Assembly (NCBI GenBank): GCA_963809715.1
Contig: CAWEKO010000003.1
Coordinates: 248,001-312,000, forward strand
Direction: 5' to 3'
DNA: 64,000 nt
Source of the DNA: Bog-473 sp963809715
GTDB taxonomy: Bacteria > Actinomycetota > Acidimicrobiia > Acidimicrobiales > RAAP-2
A model generated the notes under the pieces. The model worked only from the letters and a program-made list of their open reading frames with translations. It made no database searches and had not been told where the DNA came from. The position numbers were made by a program, and so were the translations under genes. Shown here in pieces: positions 18,965 to 28,307 of the stretch (position 1 is its first letter; every line of letters starts with the position of its first letter).

Positions 18965-18978
18965 CTCACACGTGTAAG
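18965..18978. promoter_or_regulatory. Palindromic operator upstream of uxaC
   Basis: CTCACACGTGTAAG is palindromic at all but one base pair, with an ACACGTGT core. It lies 63 bases before the uxaC start. It is unlike the TGRTAGCGTTAWCA sites, so a different regulator, possibly GntR or another LacI-family protein encoded elsewhere, should bind it. Confidence 0.5.
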
Positions 18979-19316
18979 AATCTGAGCTGTTCGGCCGAAA
19001 ACACGCGAAAGGCGCCGACCCGAGAGAGCCGTTGTCGGGTCTCGGCGAAACAGGGGGAGGGTCTGATGAGCAACGAGCAGCATCGTGGTTGGCGACGGCG
19101 ATCCTCGCTGGGCACGGGTCGATCTGCCCTGCTCGAACGGCGTCCCGGATCGTTCGAGCCGGCGACGCGGTAGCACCATGCCGGAGCGGCGGGAGGCAGG
19201 GGCCGCCATCCTGAGAACCCGCATGACGCGGGAGAAGAATCCTCCTATCATGCGTCCCCGGTGTATGGCACAGCAGGTCCGGACGTGGGCCGCCTGATGA
19301 TGAGGTGGGGGCAGCA
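18979..19316. other. Intergenic region between uxaC and the MFS-LivF fusion
   Basis: About 340 bases without a supportable gene; the small frames have no coding character. It holds a possible hairpin, GACCCGA (19017-19023) with TCGGGTC (19035-19041) and an 11-base loop. The hairpin could shield the transporter operon from other transcription, though no U-tract follows. Confidence 0.4.
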
Positions 19317-21554
19317 ATGAGCGAAGTCCCGGCGACGGTGCCGCCTGTTGCGTCGCCGGACGGTTCGGAGAGCGCGGCGGATCTGGCCCGCCTCCTCGCC
19401 GACTCTGCGCAAGAGCGCCAGGATGCCGCGCAGGCGGCCGACGAGGATTTGCTGTTACCCGAGAACCTGTTGCCGGGCACCCGAGAGGAGCACACCTCGC
19501 TGCGCGAGGGATTGCGCAAATCCGGGACAACGACGTTCCTCGTGCTCGCCATCATTGTCGCCCTCGACAACCTGCAGAGCTCGGGGCTGGCGGTGCTGGC
19601 GCCCAACATCCGGTCGTCGTTCCATGTGAGCTCGGGCGTGATCGTCTTCGTAGCCGGCGTGTCGGGCGGGTTCCTCGTCCTCGGCATCGTCCCCATGGGC
19701 TGGTTGGCCGACCGCTTCCGCCGCGGTCCGATCGTCGGCATCGCAACGCTGATCTTCGGTTGCATGGTCTTCCTGACCGGCCTGGCCACGAACATCTTCT
19801 TGTTCTTTCTGGCTCGCTTCGGAGCTGGTGTCTCACAGGCCTCCACCTACACCGTCCACGGGTCGCTGCTCGCCGATACCTATCCGATCAGCCTGCGTGG
19901 CCGGATCGGCTCGGCCATGGGCATCGCCACCGGGATCGCCACCGCGCTCAGCCCGATCCTGGTCGGTTCCATCGCCAGCTCCATCGGCGGATCGAACGGG
20001 TGGCGCTGGGCCTTCTACATCCTCTCCGTTCCGATCGTCCTCGTCGCCGTCATCGCCTTCAAGCTGCGTGAGCCCCCGCGGGGACAGCACGAGAAGCTCG
20101 ATGTCCTGGGTGAGGTCATTCAGGACACGCAACCCGTGCCACCCTCCCTGGAGGCCGCGTTCGCCCGCATCATGCGGATCCGGACGATGAAGATGTGCCT
20201 AATCGCCTTCTCCGCCATGGGCTTCGGTCTGTTCACCCAGCCGGTCCTGGGCAACCTCTTCTTGCAGCAGGAGTACGGGCTGAACGCGTTTCGCCGTGGC
20301 CTGATCGGCACCATCGGCAGCATCGGCGTCCTCGTTGTGCTGCCATTCGTCGGCCGCTATTACGACCGGCTGTACCACAGAGACCCCGGCCAAGCCTTGG
20401 CCCTCATCGGCAAATTGATTCTGCCCGTCGCAGTGATCGTTCCCATCCAGTACTTCATGCCGAACGCTGTGTTGTGGGCGTGCTTCTACACCCTGGCCAC
20501 CATGCTCTCCCTGAGCGCGTTCTCCATGGTGGGGCCGGTCATCACGTCGGTGGCCCCGTACCACCTGCGCGGCATGACCGGAGCCGTAGCGGCGATCTAC
20601 CTCTTCTTCATCGGCGCTACCGGAGGAGCGGTGCTCTCGGCCGGCCTGGACCAGGCCTTCGGGCCGCGCACCGCCGTGCTCCTCGTGGTGATCCCGACGA
20701 CGATCATCGGCGGGTTCATGATCCTCCGCGGCTCGCACTTCATCCGCAACGATCTCTCGCTGGTCGTGGTCGAGCTCCAGGAGGAGCTGGAGGAGCACAA
20801 GCGACAGGCCGCTGATCCCTCAGCCATCCCGGTCCTCCAGCTCAACAACGTCGACTTCAGCTACGGGCACGTCCAGGTGCTCTTCGGCGTCGGGTTCGAG
20901 GTGCGTCGCGGCGAGGTCCTGGCTCTGCTGGGCACCAACGGCGCGGGCAAGTCGACCGCGCTGCGCGTGGCGGCAGGGCTCGTCACGTCCGATCGTGGTG
21001 TCGTGCGGCTCAACGGTCGCACCGTGACCTACGCCACGCCCGAGCAGCGCTCGCGGCTCGGCATCCACCTCTTGCCCGGTGGCCGGGGGGTGTTCGGCGA
21101 GATGACCATCACGGAGAACCTGGAGATGGGCGGGTTTGCCTATAGGAGCGATCGGGCCGACCTGCGTCGCCGCATCGAGCGGGTCCTCGGGATGTTCCCC
21201 GCGCTCGAGGGGGCACGAGGCAAGCGGGCCGACACGCTTTCGGGTGGACAGCAGCAGATGCTGGCCCTGGCCATCGCACTCCTTCACGATCCCCAGGTCC
21301 TGATGATCGACGAGCTGTCGCTCGGCTTGGCCCCGATCGTGGTGCAAGAGCTCATCGAGGTGGTCGAGCGTCTCAAGGGCGAGGGGGTCACGATGATCAT
21401 CGTCGAGCAGTCGCTCAACGTCGCGGCGGCGATCGCGGACCGGGCCGTCTTCATGGAGAAGGGACAGGTCCGCTTCGAAGGTCCCATCGCCGACCTGGTC
21501 GAGCGCGACGACCTGGCCCGAGCAGTCTTCCTGGGCGGAGAGGTGCCGGCCTGA
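19317..21554 (+). CDS. MFS transporter fused to a LivF-type ABC ATPase
   Basis: A 745-residue fusion. Residues 1-60 are hydrophilic. Residues about 65-480 form a major-facilitator domain with GLAVLAPNIRSSF, the loop GWLADRFRRGP and many hydrophobic segments. After a charged helix (VELQEELEEHKRQ) a LivF-like ATPase follows: Walker A LGTNGAGKST, signature LSGGQQQMLALA, Walker B VLMIDELSLGLAP and the H-loop region VTMIIVEQS. LivF ATPases are normally separate 235-residue proteins, so joining one to an MFS domain is unusual. The ATG at 19317 fits GAGGTGGGGG upstream. Its stop overlaps the next start (TGATG), whose product supplies LivH, LivM and LivG. No internal stop or frame change separates the domains. 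Confidence 0.88.
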   Translation: MSEVPATVPPVASPDGSESAADLARLLADSAQERQDAAQAADEDLLLPENLLPGTREEHTSLREGLRKSGTTTFLVLAIIVALDNLQSSGLAVLAPNIRSSFHVSSGVIVFVAGVSGGFLVLGIVPMGWLADRFRRGPIVGIATLIFGCMVFLTGLATNIFLFFLARFGAGVSQASTYTVHGSLLADTYPISLRGRIGSAMGIATGIATALSPILVGSIASSIGGSNGWRWAFYILSVPIVLVAVIAFKLREPPRGQHEKLDVLGEVIQDTQPVPPSLEAAFARIMRIRTMKMCLIAFSAMGFGLFTQPVLGNLFLQQEYGLNAFRRGLIGTIGSIGVLVVLPFVGRYYDRLYHRDPGQALALIGKLILPVAVIVPIQYFMPNAVLWACFYTLATMLSLSAFSMVGPVITSVAPYHLRGMTGAVAAIYLFFIGATGGAVLSAGLDQAFGPRTAVLLVVIPTTIIGGFMILRGSHFIRNDLSLVVVELQEELEEHKRQAADPSAIPVLQLNNVDFSYGHVQVLFGVGFEVRRGEVLALLGTNGAGKSTALRVAAGLVTSDRGVVRLNGRTVTYATPEQRSRLGIHLLPGGRGVFGEMTITENLEMGGFAYRSDRADLRRRIERVLGMFPALEGARGKRADTLSGGQQQMLALAIALLHDPQVLMIDELSLGLAPIVVQELIEVVERLKGEGVTMIIVEQSLNVAAAIADRAVFMEKGQVRFEGPIADLVERDDLARAVFLGGEVPA

Positions 21555-24353
21555 TGCTTGCCGTCGGGTGGGTGAACTCGCAGATCGTCTTCGACGGGAT
21601 CATCCAGGGGCTCGCCATTGCCGTCATCGCCGTCGGGGTGGTGTTGATCTACCGCGCGACGAGGATCATCAACTTCGCGGTCGGCAACATGGGCGTGGTC
21701 GGTGCGGTCCTCCTCTCCTTGCTCGTCCTCCAGTACGGCGTTCCTTTCTGGATCGCCCTGGTTATCGCGCTGCTCGTGGGCCTCGTCTTCGGCGCGGCCG
21801 TGGAGATGACGGTCATCCGCCGTCTGAAGAACGCCCCGCGGGTGGTCGTCCTGGTTTCCACCATCGGCATTGCGGGTCTGGCGCAGGCCATCGCCATCGA
21901 GATCCCACAGCCCTCCGATGCCAGCGCTCATTTTCCGAGTGCGCTCAACGGCTCCTGGACCCTGGGGGGCGTCAGCATCCGAGGCGCCGACATCGGGGTG
22001 CTGATCCTGGTCCCGGTGTGCGTCATCCTTCTCATCTGGTTCCTGGACCGCACGATGATCGGCAAGACCGTCAAAGCCTGCGCCACCAACCCGTCGCTCG
22101 CTCGGCTCTCTTCCATTTCGCCCAAGCTCGTCTCCACCATGGTGTGGGCGCTCGCCGCCGTGCTCTCCACGCTCTCGGTCATCCTGATCGCCGGGGAGTC
22201 GTCGACCGCGGCAGGCTTGGCGACGTTGGGGCCGCAGACCCTATCCGAGGCCCTGGCGGCCGCGGTCATCGCGGGAATGCGCTCGTTCCGGGTCGCGGTC
22301 ATCGCCGCGGTGGTGATCGGCGTGCTCCAGAGTCTTCTCACCTACAACTTCTTGGCAGTGCCCGGCATCACCGACCTGCTGCTCTTCATCGCCGTCTTCA
22401 TCGCCGTGATCTTCGCCAAGCGAGAGCGCGGTGAGGAGCAGGTGTTCGCTTTCAGCCCGCGAGCACACCCGATACCCGAACGTCTGCGCCCGTTCTGGTG
22501 GGCGCGCAACATCGACAAGGGCGGCATCTTGTTGCTGGGAGTCATCGCGGTGCTTCTCCCAATCCTGGTGAACGAGCCGTCCCGCCAGCAGCTCTACACC
22601 GCGGTCTTGGCTTTTGCGATCTGTGCATCGTCACTGACGGTGTTGACCGGATGGCTGGGGCAACTCTCGCTCGGGCAGATGGCGTTCGCCGGACTGGCCG
22701 CCTTGTTCGGGGCTCGCTTGGTGACCGAAGGGGTTCCGTTCTGGCTGGCCGTCGTGATCAGCACCGTGGGCTCGGCGTTGCTCGCGTTGGGGATCGGAAT
22801 TCGGGTCCTTACGTGTCCGCGGCCTTTACCTGGCCGTCGTGACGTTCGTCTTCGCACTGACGGCGCAGCAGTACTTCTATTTCCTTCCATTCTTCTCCGG
22901 GGACTCGCCTGACGGCGCCAACGTCCCCTTCGCTCCTGGACACCTCTGGTTTCTCTCCTTCCCCGGGCAGCGCACCTACTACTACGTGGTGTTGGTCATC
23001 CTGGGGCTGGTCCTGCTCGTCCTGAGCAGGTTCCGCGACAGCGGCGTGGGCCGGACGATCAAGGCGGTCCGGGACAACGAGATCTCTGCCGCGGCGTACA
23101 GCGTGCCCACGGTGCGGGTGAAGCTCCAGGCGTTCACCATGGCGGGAGCGTTGGCCGGGCTCGGTGGCGCGCTGCTGGCCGGGGCGTTTGCCAACATCGC
23201 CTTCACCGAGAACTTTTTCATGGTCAATGACTCCCTGAACCTGGTGGCCATGGTCGTGATCGGTGGCATGGGATCCGTCTCGGGCGCGGTCATCGGTGCG
23301 ATCTTCGTGATCGGTATCCCTGCTATCGCCCCGAACAACGCGTTGGTTGGGCTTCTCTCCTCCAGCCTCGGCTTGTTGGTGGTCCTGCTCTATTTCCCTC
23401 GCGGTCTCAACCAGATCACCTACGCCGTGCGCGACGGCATCCTCTCGTGGGCCGATCGCCGGATGGGAGGTCGTAAGGAGGAGCCGGAGCGGCCGGCCCG
23501 TCCGGCGGTTGTGCGCACGCGTGCGGCCGAGGCAGTGGCCGTTACCGGTCCGGTGCTCGCGGTGTCCGATCTCAGCGTGCATTTCGGCGGTATCGCCGCC
23601 GTCAACCAGGCGACGCTTCACGTGGAGAGCGGCGAGATCGTCGGTCTCATCGGGGCCAACGGTGCAGGCAAGTCGACCCTGATGAACGCCGTGGGTGGCT
23701 TCGTCGGGGCTTCGGGCTCGGTCACGCTTCTGGGGGAGGAGGTCTCGGCCAAGTCAGCCGGGCACCGGGCCTCGCTCGGGCTCGGACGGACCTTCCAAGC
23801 GGCGACGCTCTTTCCCGAGTTGACCGTCAACGAAACCCTGCTCGTCGCGCTCGAGGCGAATGGCCGAGCCGGTCTGGTGGCGACCGCCCTTGGCCTGCCC
23901 GCCGCCCGCCGTCATCGCCGCGCCGCTCTGGCCGAAGTAGGCGAGCTCATCGACTTCTTGGGGCTGAGTCGCTACCAGGACCACTACATCAGCGACCTCT
24001 CCACCGGCACCCGCCGTGTGGTCGAGCTGGCCGGGTTGTTGGCCCGCAATGCCAAGGTCCTGTGCCTCGACGAACCGACCGCCGGTTTGGCCCAGCGCGA
24101 GACGGAGGCCTTCGGTCCGCTGATCACGACCATTCAGAAGGAGCTGGCCGCGTCCGTGCTCCTCATCGAACACGACATGCCGTTGATCTTGGGTATCTCG
24201 CAGCGCGTGTACTGCCTCGAGGCGGGAAGTGTGATCGCCGAGGGCTCCGCGTCCGAGGTGCGCAACGACCCCAAGGTCATCGCCAGCTATCTCGGCACTG
24301 ACGAGCGGGCCATCGTGCGGAGCGGCGAGGTGGCGTCGCCTTTGCCGGGCTGA
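21554..24353 (+). CDS. LivH-LivM-LivG fusion: ABC permease pair plus ATPase (apparent +1 frameshift)
   Basis: One long coding region for three transporter parts. LivH: IVFDGIIQGLAIAVIAVGVVLI, then IINFAVGNMG and a domain to about residue 300. LivM begins near LTGWLGQLSLGQMAFAGLAA. The frame breaks within 22801-22818: the upstream frame ends GIGIRVLTCP, while one base later VRGLYLAVVTFVF resumes the LivM core. LivG then follows without a stop: Walker A IGANGAGKST, signature LSTGTRRVVELAG, Walker B VLCLDEPTAGLA. LivG normally is a separate protein, so even apart from the break this is a triple fusion. With the MFS-LivF protein it makes all membrane and ATPase parts; binding proteins are at 26768 and 32889. 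I consider the break a sequencing insertion. Confidence 0.82.
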
Positions 24354-24406
24354 TCCAGCCTGCCTCCCGTGTTGGGCAAACTCCCTGGCCAGATGCCAGA
24401 GTTGTC

Positions 24407-24424
24407 GCTGACTCTGGTGTCAGC
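24407..24424. repeat. Inverted repeat upstream of the amidohydrolase
   Basis: GCTGAC (24407-24412) and GTCAGC (24419-24424) are perfect arms around a 6-base spacer. They directly precede a copy of the GACGTC motif and lie after the LivHMG stop, so this may be an extra operator. Confidence 0.35.
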
Positions 24425-24432
24425 ATAATATT

Positions 24433-24447
24433 GACGTCGAAGTTGAA
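24433..24447 (+). promoter_or_regulatory. GACGTC regulon motif, site A
   Basis: GACGTCGAAGTTGAA, preceded by TAATATT, is 35 bases upstream of the amidohydrolase ATG. TAATATTGACGTC is identical to the start of site B before the paralogous amidohydrolase at 59727. Confidence 0.6.
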
Positions 24448-24481
24448 AAACCTTGAAGAGCCGATCTCCCGGAGGTGTGCC

Positions 24482-25687
24482 ATGACCAAGCCGATCGTCG
24501 ACTTCCCGGTGTTCGACGCGGACAACCACATGTACGAGAACACCGATGCCTTCACCCAGTTCCTGCCCAAGGAGTACGAGGGGCTGGTCAAGTACGTGCA
24601 GGTGAACGGTCGCACCAAGATCGCCGTGCGCAACGTCATCTCGGACTACATCCCCAATCCCACCTTTGAGGTGGTCGGTCGTCCCGGTGCATCCGAGGAG
24701 TTGTTCAAGCACGGGAACCCCGAGGGCAAGACGCGCCGGGAGATCATCGGCAAGCCCATCCGGTCGCCCGAGGCCTTCTTCTCGCCCGAGCCACGGCTCA
24801 AGCTGATGGACGAGCTCGGCCTGGACCGCGCCCTCATGTGGCCGACATTGGCCAGCCTGCTCGAGGAGCGCCTCGACGACGACCCTGTGGCTACCCACGT
24901 CGTCATCCATGCCCTGAATCAGTGGATGCACGAGCACTGGACCTTCGACTACGAGGGCCGCATCTTCCCGTCCCCCGTGATCACGCTGCCGATTGTCAGC
25001 GAGGCCATCAAGGAGCTCGAGTGGGTCGTCGAGCGCGGGGCCAAAATCATCCTGATCCGGCCCGCACCGGTCCCCGGGTACGAAGGCCGGCGCTCGTTCG
25101 CCCTGCCCGAGTTCGACCCGTTCTGGGAGAAGGTGGTCGAAGCAGACATCACGGTCGGTATGCACGCGTCGGACGACGGGCTGATCCGCTACTACAACCA
25201 GTGGGAAGGGAATCACCGTGGGGAGCTTCTGCCCTTCACCAGTAAGCCGTCGGCGTTCATGAACATCATGCACACGCAAGGTCGCGGCATCTTTGACACG
25301 GTTTCCTCGCTCATCGGGCACGGCCTCTTGTCGCGGTTCCCGACACTGCGAATCTTGCCGGTCGAGAACGGATCGGCCTGGGTGCGCCCGTTCGTCGAGG
25401 CCATCGGGCAGTCCTATGCGCACGAACCGGTGCTCTACGACGAGGACCCGCTTATGGTGCTCAAGCGGAACGTCTGGATCCACCCGTTCCACGAAGAAGA
25501 CCCCCAGGGGCTTATCGACATCGTCGGTGTCGATCGGGTCGTGTTCGGCTCCGACTACCCGCACATCGAGGGCATGTCCGAGCCGCTGTCGTACGTCGAC
25601 GACCTTGCCGGCCTGTCCCACGCGGACATGGCGAAGGTCATGGGCGGCAATCTGGCCGAGGCCATGAAGCTGCCCTTCGCCGCCTGA
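24482..25687 (+). CDS. Amidohydrolase family 2 protein
   Basis: A 401-residue TIM-barrel metal-dependent hydrolase or decarboxylase. Metal-site residues are seen in FPVFDADNHMYE (Asp-x-His) and the C-terminal VFGSDYPHIEGM. The ATG at 24482 has GGAGGTG five bases upstream. It is a close paralogue of the protein at 59727: DADNHMYE/DADNHLYE, NPTFEVV, GNPEGK, LASLLEER and ILIRPAPVPGY or LIRPAPVPGY recur in order. Members of this family act on aromatic acids, lactones or cyclic amides; the substrate here is unknown. The promoter carries the GACGTC motif. Confidence 0.85.
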   Translation: MTKPIVDFPVFDADNHMYENTDAFTQFLPKEYEGLVKYVQVNGRTKIAVRNVISDYIPNPTFEVVGRPGASEELFKHGNPEGKTRREIIGKPIRSPEAFFSPEPRLKLMDELGLDRALMWPTLASLLEERLDDDPVATHVVIHALNQWMHEHWTFDYEGRIFPSPVITLPIVSEAIKELEWVVERGAKIILIRPAPVPGYEGRRSFALPEFDPFWEKVVEADITVGMHASDDGLIRYYNQWEGNHRGELLPFTSKPSAFMNIMHTQGRGIFDTVSSLIGHGLLSRFPTLRILPVENGSAWVRPFVEAIGQSYAHEPVLYDEDPLMVLKRNVWIHPFHEEDPQGLIDIVGVDRVVFGSDYPHIEGMSEPLSYVDDLAGLSHADMAKVMGGNLAEAMKLPFAA

Positions 25688-25950
25688 GTTGGCGAGGTCT
25701 CGGGAGCGCCGGGGCGATCGGAGTGCGATCGATCAGGGAGGTCGGACTACGGCTTTCATCCCTTCGCCAGGCGACGGAGTCATGGGCCGCCGCTCGCATG
25801 TAGGGTCGAACCGAGAAGCCCTCTTGAGGATCGATCCGCACTCGAGTTGAGAAGCCAGCAGAGATCGAGACCTTCGTAGGAAACCGGATCGGTGTTCGGT
25901 CCATCAATGTTCGGTTCAGCTGCCTTCCGGTCGCTTCAGCCATCCGTCAT

Positions 25951-26595
25951 TCATGACCCTTTCCGGTCGACTACGCCATGACCCAGGATCGCAGCCAAGA
26001 CAAGATCGGTCAGTTCGTCAACAGGAAGCTTCTTCGTCGAGTCCGCCTCCATGAACTGGACACTGAAGGCCGCTCCGGTAATCAGGTTCGGCAGGAGTGA
26101 AGCTCCGTGCAAGACGTGCTCGGGTGCGTCTCCCGCGGCGACTGCAGTCTCGAGAATGGTCTGTACCGCTTCTCGCAGGTCCTCCTGACGCCTATGGAGT
26201 CGTGCCGCAACCCGCTCATTTGTCCGCATCTCGGCCATGAGCGCCGGCATCGCGGCACGAACGGCAGGCTCGCTCAAGTATTTGAGGCTGTTCTCGACCA
26301 GGCCGAAGAGATCGGCGCGCAGGTTCCCGGTGGCGTTCGGTAGGGACGCCCTCGATTCATCACCGCCCGAGATCGCTGCCGTGACGAGTTCCGCTTTTGT
26401 GGGCCAACGCCGAGCGATCGTCCGCACATGGACGTTGCAGCGTCGCACCACCTCCTGGACACTGAGGGCTTGGTAACCCACCTCACCCAACAGCCTCCGC
26501 ACCGTCTCGAGGATCAGGTCGTCGAACTGGGCGTTGCGAGGTCGGCCCGGGCCAACGGCTCCCCGCTCTGCCACTGGTTCGGCCGACGGCTTCAC
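25951..26595 (-). CDS. TetR-family transcriptional regulator
   Basis: A 214-residue regulator. After an Arg/Pro-rich tail, FDDLILETVRRLLGEVGYQA and SVQEVVRRCNVHVRTIARRWPTK form the three-helix DNA-binding domain. An all-helical ligand domain follows. The start is the GTG at 26595. It is divergent from the binding-protein gene at 26768, and a 17-base palindrome between them is a natural operator for both promoters. Confidence 0.88.
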   Translation of the reverse strand: MKPSAEPVAERGAVGPGRPRNAQFDDLILETVRRLLGEVGYQALSVQEVVRRCNVHVRTIARRWPTKAELVTAAISGGDESRASLPNATGNLRADLFGLVENSLKYLSEPAVRAAMPALMAEMRTNERVAARLHRRQEDLREAVQTILETAVAAGDAPEHVLHGASLLPNLITGAAFSVQFMEADSTKKLPVDELTDLVLAAILGHGVVDRKGS

Positions 26596-26635
26596 ACGAG
26601 CAGCTTATGCGGCGCCGAGGATTTGGGCCATACCT

Positions 26636-26652
26636 TGACACTAATAGCGTCA
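26636..26652. promoter_or_regulatory. TetR operator overlapping a -35 box
   Basis: TGACACTAATAGCGTCA is palindromic at 14 of 17 positions. It overlaps TTGACA (26635-26640), a good -35 box for the rightward binding-protein gene, with a weak -10 region at 26658-26663. A bound TetR dimer would block RNA polymerase and also cover the regulator's own start region. Confidence 0.65.
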
Positions 26653-26767
26653 GAGGATTACCGTTCGTCAGTGGGGGCGGTAGAAGCTCCGGATTTCGTT
26701 CCCAAGGAATCCAACTGAGCCCGAATGTCTCCTCGGCAACACAATCGAAATCGGGGGGTAACTCAGC

Positions 26768-28066
26768 GTGGCGCAGGGTGTTCGCAGTGGTGGACGATAT
26801 GTCCGCAGGACCTTGGTTGCGGCGCCACTTTTCATGCTGGCGGCCGTGCTGGCCTCCACGATCGCCCCTCCCATGGCGTCCGCTGCGGCAGCACCCGGCG
26901 TCACGAAAACCTCGATTGCCGTTGGCATTCCGTACGTCGATCTTGCCGCGGTCGACAAGCAGTTCGGACTGCACATCGATCAAGGCAGCTATCAAGACGC
27001 CTATAACGCGCTGTTCGCGAGCGTCAATGCCCACGGCGGGATCAATGGACGCAGATTGGTTCCGGTCTTCGTCGCGGTGAATCCGACCGGCACTGCCGCT
27101 GCGGCAGTGGCGTGCACGAAGCTCACGGATGACACCCCGGTGTTCGTGGCCCTGGGGCCCCTCAGTCCTGAGTGCTATCTCGAGCACGGCATCCCGACCA
27201 TGAACTCTACGGTGACAGGCACGCTCACGTCGGGGTCGGCTGAGAATTTCTCGTTGACCCCACCGGCGAGTGCGTACGACCCGATACAGCTCGCGGTGTT
27301 GGACAAGCAGGGCGTGTTCAAGGGCAAGAAGGTCGCAGTCTTCGGGGAGACGGCTGATGCAGCGGAGGTGAAGGTTGTCGATTCGGCGCTGACGAAGGAC
27401 CACGTCAAGGTCGTGCAGTCGGCCATCGACTCCGCCCCGACGACCGACGGTGCCGCCTCCGCCCAACAGCAGCAGGTGATCGCACAGAAATTCCAGAGCG
27501 CTGGGGCTAACGAGGTCGTTGCCGTCGGCACCGGTTCGTCGAGTTGGCCGACCTATGAGCAGCAGAACGAAAGCACCTACAACCCGCCATGGATCGCCAC
27601 CAGCGAACCTGATCTTCAGGGAACCCTGACGGGCAACAAGTCCGCCGACCCGACGTATCTCAAAAACGTGGTCACGACTGCACCGACTCCGTCTCCTTCC
27701 TCTCAGTGGCAGGAACCGGCGGTTGAGCAATGCGTGCGCGCGATCAAGAAGGCGTACCCCAATGACGCAATGGTCTCGCCGGTCAACCAGCCGGCTTCCC
27801 AGGCGTCCGTCACCACGTACACGGCACCAATCAACTCGTGTATCGCCTTCGGTCTGTTCGAAGCGATTGCAAAAGCGGCAGGGAAGTCCTTGACCACATC
27901 GAGCTTCACGAAGGCCGGGTACGGGCTGCACAACGCAACCCTTCCAGGGATCGGCGCCCCCGTCTCCTTTGCCCAGGGTCGGGCCTATCCCTTGGGGCCG
28001 GTCTACATCGGTCACTTCGACACGTCGACGGGGCAGATAGCGCTCGCCGCGAAGTCGGCGTCCTGA
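26768..28066 (+). CDS. ABC transporter substrate-binding protein
   Basis: A 432-residue exported binding protein of the LivJ/Peripla_BP_6 class. An Arg-containing N-terminus and a hydrophobic core end at ASAAAAPGV; the mature part runs SIAVGIPYVDLAAV. HGGINGRRLVPVF and the GKKVAVFGETADAAE hinge are family features. GTG 26768 follows a GGGGGG tract. It is clearly paralogous to the protein at 32889 (same NAxGGINGR, VNPxGTA, AVACTKLT/AATACTQLT and IKKAxP blocks). It lies close to the fused LivFGHM system, which lacks its own binding protein, and is probably controlled by the divergent TetR. Confidence 0.85.
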   Translation: MAQGVRSGGRYVRRTLVAAPLFMLAAVLASTIAPPMASAAAAPGVTKTSIAVGIPYVDLAAVDKQFGLHIDQGSYQDAYNALFASVNAHGGINGRRLVPVFVAVNPTGTAAAAVACTKLTDDTPVFVALGPLSPECYLEHGIPTMNSTVTGTLTSGSAENFSLTPPASAYDPIQLAVLDKQGVFKGKKVAVFGETADAAEVKVVDSALTKDHVKVVQSAIDSAPTTDGAASAQQQQVIAQKFQSAGANEVVAVGTGSSSWPTYEQQNESTYNPPWIATSEPDLQGTLTGNKSADPTYLKNVVTTAPTPSPSSQWQEPAVEQCVRAIKKAYPNDAMVSPVNQPASQASVTTYTAPINSCIAFGLFEAIAKAAGKSLTTSSFTKAGYGLHNATLPGIGAPVSFAQGRAYPLGPVYIGHFDTSTGQIALAAKSAS

Positions 28067-28214
28067 CGTGATCACAAGAGTCGATCCTGCTCCGAATTCG
28101 TGGAGTTCCGCTCGAGCCAGAGCACGCAGGGTAGGTGCACTTCAAGGCGATCATCGGCGACCTCACGTCGGTGGCGAAGGTCCGGCGCACCTCGGGTCGG
28201 GACTTGATGTCTAC

Positions 28215-28235
28215 GCCGGTCATCGATCGACCGGC
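28215..28235 (+). terminator. Hairpin downstream of the binding-protein gene
   Basis: GCCGGTC (28215-28221) pairs with GACCGGC (28229-28235) around a 7-base loop, followed by CTTTCC. It is 149 bases after the stop at 28066 and before the next gene, a reasonable terminator candidate. Confidence 0.4.
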
Positions 28236-28307
28236 CTTTCCAAGGCGGCGAACGGGTGACGATAAGGGCAGATATTTTGGGCATACCGCTGAGAAAGGTG
28301 GAACACA

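Noticed and set aside
25638..25943. Leftward 101-codon frame between amidohydrolase and TetR
   Set aside because: Arg/Ser-rich text with no ribosome site and no recognisable fold; the region looks plainly intergenic.
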